DNA from: Actinomycetes bacterium
Lineage (GTDB): Bacteria; Actinomycetota; Acidimicrobiia; IMCC26256; PALSA-610
DNA: 33,252 bases
Assembly (NCBI GenBank): GCA_025463905.1
Contig: JAODBJ010000193.1
Span: forward strand, 1 to 33,252
Reading direction: 5' to 3'
Part shown: piece by piece, positions 8,868 through 16,633 of the stretch
Position numbering within the stretch: the stretch's first letter is position 1
Layout of the letters: every line of letters starts with the position of its first letter
Program-made: the position numbers and the translations under genes
Notes under the pieces: model-generated
The model's input: the letters and a program-made list of their open reading frames with translations, nothing else
What the model was told of the DNA's origin: nothing
Database searches by the model: none

Positions 8868-9387
8868 CCTCTTCGAGTTCGACCCGGTCGACACGATCGG
8901 CGCGGGCGCGTTCGGGCGTCCCGGCGAGCGCGTGTTCCTGATCCAGGCGCGCAAGGGCGAAGCCGTGTTGTCCGTGCTCGTGGAGAAGGAACAGATCGCG
9001 CTGCTCGCCGCCGAGGCGTCGCAGTTCCTCGACCGACTCGCCCAAGAGTTTCCTGAAGACGCGATGCCACCGATGCTCGCACCCGGTACGGGCATTGTCG
9101 CCGAGGCCGAGCCGTTGTTCCGGGCCCGTCTCATCGGGCTCGGCTTCGATCCCGACCGCGGACTCGTGCTGCTCGAACTCCGCGAAGACGCACCGGAAGA
9201 AGAAGAGGAAACGCCACCCGAACCGGACGAGACGGAAGGGCGCATCGCGCGCCTCTACGCAACGCGCGAGCAACTGCGCGCAATGGTCGAGAACGGTGCG
9301 CACGCAGTCGCGTCGGGCCGGCCCCGTTGTCCGTTGTGCGACTTCCCGATGGATCCCGACGGGCACATCTGCCCGCGTTGGAACTAG
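8860..9387 (+). CDS. DUF3090 family protein
   Basis: This 175-aa protein is recognised as the actinobacterial DUF3090 family, of unknown function. The N-terminal part (LFEFDPVDTIGAGAFGRPGE, then RVFLIQARKG) is beta-rich. The middle carries an acidic Glu/Pro linker. The C-terminus ends with a small metal-knuckle-like motif, CPLCDFPMDPDGHICPRW, with three Cys and one His that could bind zinc. The ATG at 8860 overlaps the upstream phosphatase by 8 bp. Its TAG stop shares one base with the GTG of the next gene. Both overlaps imply translational coupling. The C-terminal knuckle and its coupling to a kinase-fold partner suggest a shared, still unknown, task. Confidence 0.88.
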   Translation: MGDLFEFDPVDTIGAGAFGRPGERVFLIQARKGEAVLSVLVEKEQIALLAAEASQFLDRLAQEFPEDAMPPMLAPGTGIVAEAEPLFRARLIGLGFDPDRGLVLLELREDAPEEEEETPPEPDETEGRIARLYATREQLRAMVENGAHAVASGRPRCPLCDFPMDPDGHICPRWN

Positions 9388-10142
9388 TGGCGGACGCAGC
9401 GGGCGGCCAAGGCTGGCCGCGCCAGGCCGACGTTCCCGACGACGTCGCGCGTGAGATCTTGCGACGCGGCGAGCCGGACGTGCTCGGCCGGATGCCGTGG
9501 TCGTCGAACGCGACGTATCTCGTGAACCTCACCGCGCCCGACGGCAGCCTGCTCGCGGTATACAAACCCCAGCGCGGTGAACGGCCGTTGTGGGACTTTC
9601 CGCGCGGCACGCTGGCCCTGCGCGAGGTCGCCGCGTACGAGATGTCCGAGGCGCTCAGCTGGCAGTTCGTGCCCGACACCGTGATGCGCGACGGACCGGC
9701 CGGACCCGGAATGATGCAACGCTTCGTGGAGCACGATCCCGACGAGCATTACTTCACGCTGCTCGAATCACACCCCGACGAATTCCAGCGGATGGCCGCA
9801 TTCGACGTCGTGATCAACAACACCGATCGCAAGGGCGGACACTGCCTGATCGACAGCGACGGGCATATCTGGGGCGTCGATCACGGGGTGTCGTTCCACG
9901 CTCAGTGGAAGGTTCGCACCGTGATTTGGGACTTCGCGAACGAACCGATCTCGCCGGCAACACGCGAGGCACTTACCGAAGCGTTGGCCCGTATGCGCGG
10001 CGACGTCGGGAAGCGGATGCACGAACTGCTCGATCGCTTCGAGGTCGACGCAGTCCGCGCCCGCATCGAACACCTTCTCGCGAGCGGCGTGTTGCCCGAA
10101 GCCGATCCCGGCTACCACTCGTACCCCTGGCCCCTCGTCTGA
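9387..10142 (+). CDS. SCO1664 family protein (PI3/PI4-kinase-like fold)
   Basis: This 251-aa protein resembles the SCO1664 family, which is distantly related to phosphatidylinositol 3/4-kinase and HipA-like folds. Visible kinase-like parts are LLAVYKPQRGERPLWDFP (nucleotide-binding lysine), LREVAAYEMSEAL, the catalytic-loop-like FDVVINNTDRKGGHCL (D..N..D) and the metal-loop-like WGVDHGVSFH. It may be an active kinase of unknown substrate. The GTG at 9387 overlaps the TAG of DUF3090 by one base, and the frame before it has no family residues. It closes the operon, followed by a strong hairpin at 10144-10188. Confidence 0.87.
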   Translation: MADAAGGQGWPRQADVPDDVAREILRRGEPDVLGRMPWSSNATYLVNLTAPDGSLLAVYKPQRGERPLWDFPRGTLALREVAAYEMSEALSWQFVPDTVMRDGPAGPGMMQRFVEHDPDEHYFTLLESHPDEFQRMAAFDVVINNTDRKGGHCLIDSDGHIWGVDHGVSFHAQWKVRTVIWDFANEPISPATREALTEALARMRGDVGKRMHELLDRFEVDAVRARIEHLLASGVLPEADPGYHSYPWPLV

Positions 10143-10143
10143 G

Positions 10144-10188
10144 GCGTGCGTCGATTGGGTAATTTATTTGTCCCATATCGACGCACGC
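10144..10188. terminator. Bidirectional hairpin terminator between convergent genes
   Basis: GCGTGCGTCGAT (10144-10155) pairs perfectly with ATCGACGCACGC (10177-10188). A further TGGG/CCCA pairing is possible across one bulged base. The loop is AT-rich (about 10160-10171). It lies between the SCO1664-like gene and the convergent FAAL gene and could serve both strands. Confidence 0.75.
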
Positions 10189-10197
10189 TCCCGCGGG

Positions 10198-11883
10198 CTA
10201 GATGAGTTCGAGTTCGGCGCCGAGGTAACGCTCGCGGCACAGCGTTCGCTGCAACTTGCCTGACGACGTCTTGGGCAGCGTTCCGGGTCGTACCAGCACG
10301 ACTTCTTCAGCGGGCACGCCTACCGCCGCCCGAACTCGGTTCGCGACCGCGTCGCGTACCGCGTGTTCCTCGTCGGTTTTCGCCTCGAGCACCACCACCA
10401 AGGCTTCTTTGCCTTTGCGGCCCTCGGTACCGAACGCGATCACATTGCCGGCGCGCACACCGTCGATGTCCGCAACCGCGCGCTCGACGTCCTGCGGGTA
10501 CACGTTCCGACCGCCGAGGATGATGAGGTCCTTGATGCGGCCGCACACCACGAGTTCACCGTCGACGGTGTACGCGAGGTCGCCGGTGCGTAACCAACCG
10601 TCGTGGAATACCGCGGCGGTCGCGTGGGCGTTCTTGTAATACCCGGGCGTGACGGATGTGCCGCGGATCTCGAGCTCACCCACTTCGCGGTCGCGCATCA
10701 CGCCGCCCGTCGCGGCGTCGCAGATCCGGATCTCGATGCCGGGAATCGCGCGACCGAGGCGCGCGAGGTGGCGCGCGTTGGCGTCGGCGTCGGTAACCGG
10801 CGCCGCGTACGAGTCGGTTTCGAGCACCCGGCGGTCGACCGTATCAACGCGCAAGCCCATCCCGGGTTCCACGAAGGTCACTGCAAGCGTTGCCTCGGCC
10901 ATGCCGAACGCGGGGAACACCGAGCTCGCCTTCACGCCATGGCGCGCACCCGCGTCGACGAACGACGCGACCGCGTTGGGATCGATGGGTTCGGCGCCGT
11001 TGAGCGCGATACGCCACGCCGAAAGGTCAAGCGTGTCCATCCGACGCAAGGCGCGCGCGGCAAGCGCGTACGCGAAGTTCGGTCCGGCGGTCGCGGTGCC
11101 GCGGTACTCCGCCATCCATTCCATCCAGCGCGCCGGCGCGGCGAGAAAATCTTGCGGCGCCGCCAGCGCAAGATCCATGCCCGTGGTCATGGGCGTGGCA
11201 AGGAGACCGATCAGGCCCATGTCGTGGTAGAGCGGCAGCCACGACACGCCGACATCGCGGCGCGGATCCAGTTCGGCGGCTTCGAGGATCGAGTCGATGT
11301 TGGCGGCGACGCACCGGTGCGGCAGCATCACGCCCTTCGGATCGGACGTCGACCCACTCGTGTACTGCAGGATCGCGAGGGCCTCAGGATCGTCGGCCGG
11401 CCGGTCGTACGTGTCTGCGAGGTCGACCGCGCCGTCGTCGCTAACGCCGGGCACGAGTTCGTCGAGCAGCACGATCGGCGGGTCGGCAGGCTGCGGGTCG
11501 AGGAACGCCGCGAGTTGGCGGTCGACGAGCACGAGCGCGGCATCGGATGCGCGGATCCGGGCGCGCGTCTGGTGCACGAAGTCCTCAATCGACGCGAGCC
11601 GCATGGGCAGCGGCAGCATCACGGTCGCCGCGCCGCAGAGCCAGGTGGCCTGGATCGCGGTGACGAGGGACCTCGTGGTGGGGCCGAGGATCGCAACGTT
11701 GGCGCGTGGTGCAATGCCGAGGCGCTGTAGCGCGGCCGCCATCGCGCGGGCGTCGTGATGCAACTCGCGCCACGCGACGCGCTCGGCACCGTTGGCGCCG
11801 GCGGACCCGAGGAACGTGATGGCACCTTCGGTCGAGGCGGCTGCTTCGAGGCGCGGGAGGAGGGAAGACGGTGTGGTCGTCAC
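10198..11883 (-). CDS. Fatty-acyl-AMP ligase / AMP-dependent synthetase (FAAL type)
   Basis: This 561-aa ANL-superfamily enzyme activates a carboxylic acid with ATP. The P-loop is YTSGSTSDPKGVMLPH (about 174). WLPLYHDMGLIG (about 215) is characteristic of fatty-acyl-AMP ligases such as FadD32. ALNGAEPI, FGMAEATL, the hinge region ELVVCGRIKDLIILGGRNVY and the C-terminal lysine context PKTSSGKLQR complete the fold. FAALs usually hand acyl-adenylate to a carrier protein or polyketide synthase. No such partner is in the window, so CoA ligase activity cannot be excluded. The start is a GTG at 11883 with no clear ribosome site, 42 nt after the upstream small gene. It is probably the last gene of a minus-strand operon. 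Confidence 0.9.
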   Translation of the reverse strand: MTTTPSSLLPRLEAAASTEGAITFLGSAGANGAERVAWRELHHDARAMAAALQRLGIAPRANVAILGPTTRSLVTAIQATWLCGAATVMLPLPMRLASIEDFVHQTRARIRASDAALVLVDRQLAAFLDPQPADPPIVLLDELVPGVSDDGAVDLADTYDRPADDPEALAILQYTSGSTSDPKGVMLPHRCVAANIDSILEAAELDPRRDVGVSWLPLYHDMGLIGLLATPMTTGMDLALAAPQDFLAAPARWMEWMAEYRGTATAGPNFAYALAARALRRMDTLDLSAWRIALNGAEPIDPNAVASFVDAGARHGVKASSVFPAFGMAEATLAVTFVEPGMGLRVDTVDRRVLETDSYAAPVTDADANARHLARLGRAIPGIEIRICDAATGGVMRDREVGELEIRGTSVTPGYYKNAHATAAVFHDGWLRTGDLAYTVDGELVVCGRIKDLIILGGRNVYPQDVERAVADIDGVRAGNVIAFGTEGRKGKEALVVVLEAKTDEEHAVRDAVANRVRAAVGVPAEEVVLVRPGTLPKTSSGKLQRTLCRERYLGAELELI

Positions 11884-11925
11884 GTGCCGTTCGACCGGCG
11901 AGGCGGCCGCGGCGTTACATCTTCG

Positions 11926-12234
11926 TCAGGGATTGGCCGCGGCGGCAGGGTCCTGGAAGAACCTCGAACGGGGAAGGACCAGGTCGGCACCGTCGAGGCG
12001 CGCGCGACTCGCGGCGTCCTCGTCGACGTGTGGTCCGAAGGCCACAATCCGTGCATCCGGAAATTGTTCGCGCACCGCGCGAACGTGCCCCGCGTGGCGC
12101 GCGAGGTCGACGATCACGACATCGGCGCCTGCCACCTCCGCGACCGAACGCGCGAATCGCACGCCGGGCAGCGCGGCCGTGACGCGGCTGCGGTCCATCA
12201 GGTCGTCAACCAGCGCGATCACGGCATTGGCCAT
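11926..12234 (-). CDS. Small degenerate receiver-like protein
   Basis: This 102-aa protein has the alternating beta/alpha pattern of a CheY-like receiver. VIALVDDLMDRSRV holds the acidic pair, and DVVIVDLARH places an Asp where the phosphoacceptor lies. The later conserved Thr/Ser position reads AFGPH and the conserved Lys position reads VLPRS, so two of the five signature residues are replaced. It is probably a pseudo-receiver. The ATG at 12234 is preferred over a GTG at 12243 because TACCGT lies 7 nt before it, fitting a leaderless start. It sits between an HTH-GAF regulator and the acyl-AMP ligase on the same strand. The receiver assignment is inference from pattern only. Confidence 0.6.
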   Translation of the reverse strand: MANAVIALVDDLMDRSRVTAALPGVRFARSVAEVAGADVVIVDLARHAGHVRAVREQFPDARIVAFGPHVDEDAASRARLDGADLVLPRSRFFQDPAAAANP

Positions 12235-12247
12235 AACCGGCACGGTA
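12235..12247 (-). promoter_or_regulatory. Leaderless promoter of the receiver-like gene
   Basis: The reverse strand reads TACCGT at 12247-12242, then 7 nt, then the ATG at 12234. It gives the small gene and the ligase downstream a possible promoter separate from the regulator upstream. Confidence 0.5.
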
Positions 12248-12264
12248 CTGCTCGGTTTAAGGAG

Positions 12265-13437
12265 TCAGGCCGTAACGGGAACGCGCTGGGCGACCACGAC
12301 CAACGCTTGCGGCTGCGCGGCGTCGTCGCGTACGAGTCCGCGGTGCACGACCACGCGTTGGTGCCCACCGCCGGGTTCGGACACCTCGCACTCGTCACTG
12401 CGGTACTCGAGGTCGCCGGCATGCAACCGGTCGACGTCCTCGGCGAAGGTGCCGGTCTCGTAACCGTCGAGTAACACCGACATGTCGCCGTGCGTGAGCT
12501 GGCGGGTGGCGTCGTTCGCGAGAACGTGACCGTGCAGGTCGTCGACGACTTCGGCGAAACCGTCGTTCCGCAACTGGTTGATGTCACCGGTCGTGTGGAT
12601 GTCGCGCAGCGATTGTTCGACGCGTTCCACGAGCTCGCGCCGGCGCCGCCATCCGGCGGTATATGCAGCGGTTCGAGCGAGCGCGAGCCGCAACGCGTCC
12701 GCCATTGCTTCGCAAAACGTGAGCTCGTCGGCACCGTACGGCGCGCCGGGAGTCGCGCGAGTCATCACCACTGCACCGGCGACGTCGCCGTCGACGACGA
12801 TGGGTGCGATCACCAGGCTGTGTATGCCGATGACGTCCAGCAACTGACGGTGCTGCGCGTCGATGGAAGCGCGGAGCCGGTCCTGGGGAACGTGTGAGAG
12901 AAGCAGCGATCGTCTCGTCTCGCGTACCTGACCGAGCCAGGTCGTCGGGCTGTCGGGCCCGAACGCGTGGACGAGGGCTGACGCCGCGGCGCGCCGTTGA
13001 GGGTCCGCGTCGTGCGCGGCGACGGGCGCGAAGCCGGACGGCGTACCCAGTACGACGACTGCGGTGTCGCCAACGATCTCGGCGCTCACGCGTGCGACGG
13101 TGTCGAACGCCGCGCGAGCACTGGTGGTTGTCGATGCGACAACCGCCTTCACCTCATCAAGTGCGGGTTGGCGGCCCTCGGGGACGCTCGACGCAAACGG
13201 CATGTTTCTGGGGGTTGCGGCGCCGGCACGGAGGGCATCACGTTCGGCGCCATAGCGCTCAATTGCCGCTTCGCTGATCTCGTACGTGCCGCCGATCTTC
13301 ACTGCGGCGAGCGCCCCGGAGCGCACCAGCTTGTACGCCGTCTGGTAGTGCACGGAAAGTCTCGCGGCCGCGGTTTTGAGGTTCATACGCTTGGATCCAG
13401 GCGTCGACGGTGCTCTCGAACTCTTTTCGGTCGGCAT
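12265..13437 (-). CDS. HTH-GAF transcriptional regulator
   Basis: This 390-aa protein starts with a small excisionase/MerR-type helix-turn-helix: LKTAAARLSVHYQTAYKLVR, then SGALAAVKIGGTYEISEAAI, about residues 18-60. A GAF domain follows (about 80-245) with VPQDRLRASIDAQHRQLLDV and a V-I-A-P-I-V-V-D-G-D core strand. The C-terminal 100 residues have a PAS-like pattern (EVVDDLHGHVLANDATRQLT, then HAGDLEYRSDE). It probably binds DNA in response to a small ligand or redox signal. The ATG at 13437 is preceded by GGAG at 5-6 nt spacing. It lies just downstream of the NarL-type regulator gene on the same strand. Confidence 0.78.
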   Translation of the reverse strand: MPTEKSSRAPSTPGSKRMNLKTAAARLSVHYQTAYKLVRSGALAAVKIGGTYEISEAAIERYGAERDALRAGAATPRNMPFASSVPEGRQPALDEVKAVVASTTTSARAAFDTVARVSAEIVGDTAVVVLGTPSGFAPVAAHDADPQRRAAASALVHAFGPDSPTTWLGQVRETRRSLLLSHVPQDRLRASIDAQHRQLLDVIGIHSLVIAPIVVDGDVAGAVVMTRATPGAPYGADELTFCEAMADALRLALARTAAYTAGWRRRRELVERVEQSLRDIHTTGDINQLRNDGFAEVVDDLHGHVLANDATRQLTHGDMSVLLDGYETGTFAEDVDRLHAGDLEYRSDECEVSEPGGGHQRVVVHRGLVRDDAAQPQALVVVAQRVPVTA

Positions 13438-13522
13438 CGCGGCTCCGCCATGGCGCAGGCGTGTCTTGACGCGGGCCTTTTCCTGGGGACCGCACAACCG
13501 GCGACGCACCACAGGCGACGTC

Positions 13523-14164
13523 CTAGCGGTCGGGGCTGAGGTCCACCAGGCCGGAGCGAGCGGCCATCACGACCGCTTCGAGCTTGGTACGGGCGCCGAG
13601 TTTGTTCAGCACGTTCCGCACGTGGTTGCGCACCGTGTGCTGGCTGAGGAGCAAATGCTGTTGGATCTCGTCGGTCGAGCGACCCTGGGCAAGGAGGTCG
13701 AGCACTTCGCGCTCGCGCGCAGTGAGCGACGAAGTGCCGCTTGCATCAGCGCGACCACGGCGCGCGACCGAGGCGAGCAGATTGGCGGGGAACACCGCCG
13801 CGCCGTGGGTGGCAGCTCGGATCGCATTGGCCAGCTCGGTGATGCTGCGTTCCTTCGACACGAAGCCGGCGCACCCGGCGTCGAGCGCCTCCGCGAGCAC
13901 GGCTTCGCTGGCCTCGTGACCAGTGACGAGGAGCACGCAGGCCTCCGGGTCGCGGGCGCGAATCTCGGTCGTCGCTTGCGTCCCGGTGATGTCGGGAAGG
14001 CCGTAGTCCATGATCACGCAGTCGAAGCCGGCCTCGGCATAGGTCGCGATTGCTTCCGCGCCGGTGCGCACCCACGCGCCGACGTGCATGTCGTTCTCGG
14101 CATCGAGCATCGCCCGCAAACCGGAGGCGACCATGTCGTGGTCCTCTACGAGGAGCACGCGCAT
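13523..14164 (-). CDS. NarL/FixJ family response regulator
   Basis: This 213-aa two-domain response regulator has receiver motifs VLLVEDHD (residues 3-10), the phosphoacceptor Asp53 in CVIMDYGLPD, a Thr in LLVTGHEASE and a Lys in GFVSKERS, so phosphorylation chemistry is intact. The C-terminal LuxR-type HTH starts at LTAREREVLDLLAQGRS and ends in HTVRNHVRNVLNKLGA. No histidine kinase is next to it, so it is an orphan here. The ATG at 14164 is chosen because GGAAGGAA lies just before it. The frame extends upstream to 14275 without receiver residues. The gene is likely co-transcribed with the HTH-GAF gene downstream (85-nt gap). Confidence 0.93.
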   Translation of the reverse strand: MRVLLVEDHDMVASGLRAMLDAENDMHVGAWVRTGAEAIATYAEAGFDCVIMDYGLPDITGTQATTEIRARDPEACVLLVTGHEASEAVLAEALDAGCAGFVSKERSITELANAIRAATHGAAVFPANLLASVARRGRADASGTSSLTAREREVLDLLAQGRSTDEIQQHLLLSQHTVRNHVRNVLNKLGARTKLEAVVMAARSGLVDLSPDR

Positions 14165-14255
14165 CGTTCCTTCCGGCAGTGAAGCGGTTCCCACTTCTCC
14201 GTCCACTATTCGGAGTGTAGAACGGCGGGCAACGACCGGGATGGCCGCCAACGTC

Positions 14256-15404
14256 CTATTTCTTGCCAGAAGCATCGTGCCGCGATGCAGTTGTCGTCAG
14301 CACGACGGTCGCAAACAGGGCGGCAACGACGGACGCGAGGAGAATGGCGAGCTTCGCGTCGGTGAGATATTGCCGGTTCGCGTCGAACGCGAGGCTGGCC
14401 ACGAAGAGCGCGACCGTGAACCCGATCCCGGCGACCGCGGCGCCGCCGGCGAGATCGCGCCGGGTCATGCGATCGGGCAGTCGCCCCAAGTGCAGCCGCT
14501 CGCCGAGTGTGGTCGCGCCGAACACGCCGAGAAACTTCCCGACGACCAGCCCAACCAGAACGCCCCATGCAACGGCACTGGTGGCGGCGTGGTGCAACGA
14601 TTCGGCGGTCACCCGGATGCCGGCATTCGCGAGTGCGAACAGCGGCACCACCATGAAGCTCGCCACGGGGTCCAATCGGTGCTCGAGCTGGAGCGCAGGG
14701 CGCGTGGCGCGCGACGTGTGGGTGGGCGTGAGCAGCCCGAGCGCCACTCCCGCGATCGTCGGGTGCACGCCCGACTCGTGAACGCATACCCAGAGCACGA
14801 TCGCGGGCAAGACGTAGATAATCGGACGCGTCGCAAATCGGCGTAGCAACACGATGATCGCGACGACTCCGAGTGCACCGGCGAGCCACGCCACATTGAA
14901 GTCGCGGGCATAGAAGATCGCGATCACCACGATCGCGCCGATGTCGTCGACGACTGCGAGCGTGAGCACGAAGAGCTTGAGCGGGGTCGACGCTCGTGCA
15001 CCCAGGAGTGCGAGAACGCCGACGGCGAACGCGATGTCGGTTGCCATCGGTATGCCCCAACCGCGTTGCGCGCTGCTGCCGGCGGTCCATGCGAGGTACA
15101 ACAGCGCGGGGACAACCATGCCGCCGAGCGCGGCGAGCGCGGGAAGCGCCGCGACGCGGCGGTCGCGTAACTCGCCGTCGACCAGTTCGCGCTTGATCTC
15201 GAGGCCGACCACGAAGAAGAACAGCGCCATGAGCGCTTCGTTCACCCAGTGTTGGAGATCGAGGCGAAGTGATACGTCGCCGAGGCCGACGGTTAGGTGC
15301 GTGGCCCACAACGAGTTGTAACTGTGCGGGGCGAGGTTTGCCCATACGAGTGCCGCGATCGTCGCAACGACAAGGGCGACACCGCCCGCGGCTTCGGTGC
15401 GCAG
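14256..15404 (-). CDS. nhaA: Na+/H+ antiporter NhaA with a non-AUG start
   Basis: NhaA exchanges protons for sodium across the cytoplasmic membrane. Conserved parts are NEALMALFFFVVGLEIKREL, MATDIAFAVGVLALLG (essential Asp) and AVVDDIGAIVVIAIFYARD (ion-binding Asp pair), plus a C-terminal hydrophobic bundle. The first standard start codon is a TTG at 15311. However, the frame continues upstream with clear NhaA sequence, LRTEAAGGVALVVATIAALV then WANLAPHSYNSLW, which forms the first membrane helix. No ATG, GTG or TTG exists there. A CTG at 15404, 5 nt after CAGG, gives 382 aa, close to the E. coli 388 aa, and is my preferred start. The start overlaps no gene but lies 12 nt after the upstream stop codon, so translational coupling is likely. 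Confidence 0.85.
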   Translation of the reverse strand: MRTEAAGGVALVVATIAALVWANLAPHSYNSLWATHLTVGLGDVSLRLDLQHWVNEALMALFFFVVGLEIKRELVDGELRDRRVAALPALAALGGMVVPALLYLAWTAGSSAQRGWGIPMATDIAFAVGVLALLGARASTPLKLFVLTLAVVDDIGAIVVIAIFYARDFNVAWLAGALGVVAIIVLLRRFATRPIIYVLPAIVLWVCVHESGVHPTIAGVALGLLTPTHTSRATRPALQLEHRLDPVASFMVVPLFALANAGIRVTAESLHHAATSAVAWGVLVGLVVGKFLGVFGATTLGERLHLGRLPDRMTRRDLAGGAAVAGIGFTVALFVASLAFDANRQYLTDAKLAILLASVVAALFATVVLTTTASRHDASGKK

Positions 15405-15415
15405 CGGAACCTGCG

Positions 15416-16582
15416 CTAGGGCGTGTCGGCCGGCTTGGGCGGCAACATGCGCGGCGCGTCGATCGCGAACTCGGGCCAGCGCTTGCGCGACTTCGCCGAC
15501 AGCTTGTGCATCAGCGCGATCGCTTCAGGGTCGTCGTCGCCGGGGCGAGTCTCGATCCACCCGTCGGCCGCCATGCGCTCGAGGAGTTCGCGACCTTCGT
15601 CGGTGCGCACGATCGTGAGCGTCCAGTCGTTGTACTTGCCGATTCCGCCCGTGGAGATGTCGGCGTGCTCCGCGGCGAAGTCGGGGCAGAGCTTGCAGCC
15701 TTCGCGCGTCCACTGGTGGCACTCCTTGAGTGGCACCTCGACGTAACGGTCGTCGTGGGTCCACACCTGGAGGCGGCCTTTGATGTTCATCTTCTTGATG
15801 ACCGCGCGCGGGAGGCCGTACTTCGGTTCGAGCAACTCGTCGAAGATCGCGTCGTCGAAGGTCTTCGAGCAGAGCAACCCGATATTCAACGCCATGCGGC
15901 GCGCGACCTTGCCGGCCTTTCGTTGCTTCATCGCCGGCGGCACCGACGACTGGCACGACATGCCGACGAGTGCGACGCGCTCGTCGTCTTTCGTGAGGTC
16001 GCGGTAGGCCAGGGTGTTGGCCGAGTACGTATAACGGCTACCTGCGCTCGCGATCACTTCTTCGCGTGTGCGCGCAATGCCGGGGATCGCCTTCCACGTG
16101 CTGCCATCGCCTTCGAGATACGAAACGAGCGCAGCGTCGATCATGTCGTGCTCGAGCGCGTACACGAGGATCGCCGAGACGAGGCCGCCGTCTTGGCCGC
16201 CCTCGAGTAATTCCGGATCGCTCGCGCGGGCAAGGAACACGTCCTTGAAAACCCCCGACACTTCGTCGGCGCGCCGCACCCGGCCAAACATGAATTCATC
16301 GATCTCCGGCTCCCACGCGCGGAAGCGTGGGCAGGCTCGCGTGCAAGAGGTGCAGGCCTTGTCGCCGTGGCTGCAGTCGCGAGGGCCGCCGTAGTCCTCG
16401 ATCTGGATGGGCTTGTACACGCCGTTGAGGTCGTCGTAGTCGAGGACATCGTGCGGGCACGCGATCACGCATCCCGCGCAGCCGGTGCACAGGCCGCTCG
16501 TGACCACCTCGTCGTAGAGGTGCTTCCACGAGTACGACCAGCGTTCCTTCTTCTCGCTTGCGCCTTCGGCGAGATCGGTCAT
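15416..16582 (-). CDS. FrhB-like coenzyme F420 hydrogenase/dehydrogenase beta subunit family protein
   Basis: This 388-aa iron-sulfur protein is of the family that includes FrhB and other F420- or flavin-using electron transfer subunits. Two [4Fe-4S] motifs are at the N-terminus: CTGCAGCVIACP (Cys 32, 35, 38, 42) and a second group, Cys 70, 77, 80 and 84, ending CTSCTRACPRF. An FrhB-type domain follows, with GGQDGGLVSAILVYALE, VALVGMSCQSSVPPAM and the later cysteine pair in GCKLCPDFAAEHADISTGGI. It probably moves electrons between F420H2 or flavin and another carrier. The ATG at 16582 fits a leaderless promoter. It diverges from metF, with which it shares a mirror-image promoter, and precedes nhaA by 11 nt. 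Confidence 0.88.
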   Translation of the reverse strand: MTDLAEGASEKKERWSYSWKHLYDEVVTSGLCTGCAGCVIACPHDVLDYDDLNGVYKPIQIEDYGGPRDCSHGDKACTSCTRACPRFRAWEPEIDEFMFGRVRRADEVSGVFKDVFLARASDPELLEGGQDGGLVSAILVYALEHDMIDAALVSYLEGDGSTWKAIPGIARTREEVIASAGSRYTYSANTLAYRDLTKDDERVALVGMSCQSSVPPAMKQRKAGKVARRMALNIGLLCSKTFDDAIFDELLEPKYGLPRAVIKKMNIKGRLQVWTHDDRYVEVPLKECHQWTREGCKLCPDFAAEHADISTGGIGKYNDWTLTIVRTDEGRELLERMAADGWIETRPGDDDPEAIALMHKLSAKSRKRWPEFAIDAPRMLPPKPADTP

Positions 16583-16594
16583 CCGGGCAGGTTA
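16583..16594 (-). promoter_or_regulatory. Leaderless promoter of the FrhB-like gene
   Basis: TAACCT (16594-16589, reverse strand) lies 6 nt before the ATG at 16582. The 8-mer GTAACCTG around it is repeated in inverted orientation at the metF promoter. Confidence 0.65.
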
Positions 16595-16621
16595 CCGACG
16601 GCGGGCCTTGGTGGCTCTATG

Positions 16622-16633
16622 TAACCTGTCCCG
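16622..16633 (+). promoter_or_regulatory. Leaderless promoter of metF
   Basis: TAACCT (16622-16627) lies 6 nt before the ATG at 16634. The same hexamer and spacing occur in mirror image at 16594-16583 for the divergent gene. Confidence 0.65.

Noticed and set aside
10603-11730. 375-codon plus-strand open frame
   Set aside because: It lies opposite the acyl-AMP ligase and shows no recognisable motif.
14206-15345. 379-codon minus-strand open frame overlapping nhaA
   Set aside because: It is a different frame of the nhaA strand with Arg-rich shadow sequence. The NhaA frame holds all conserved residues.
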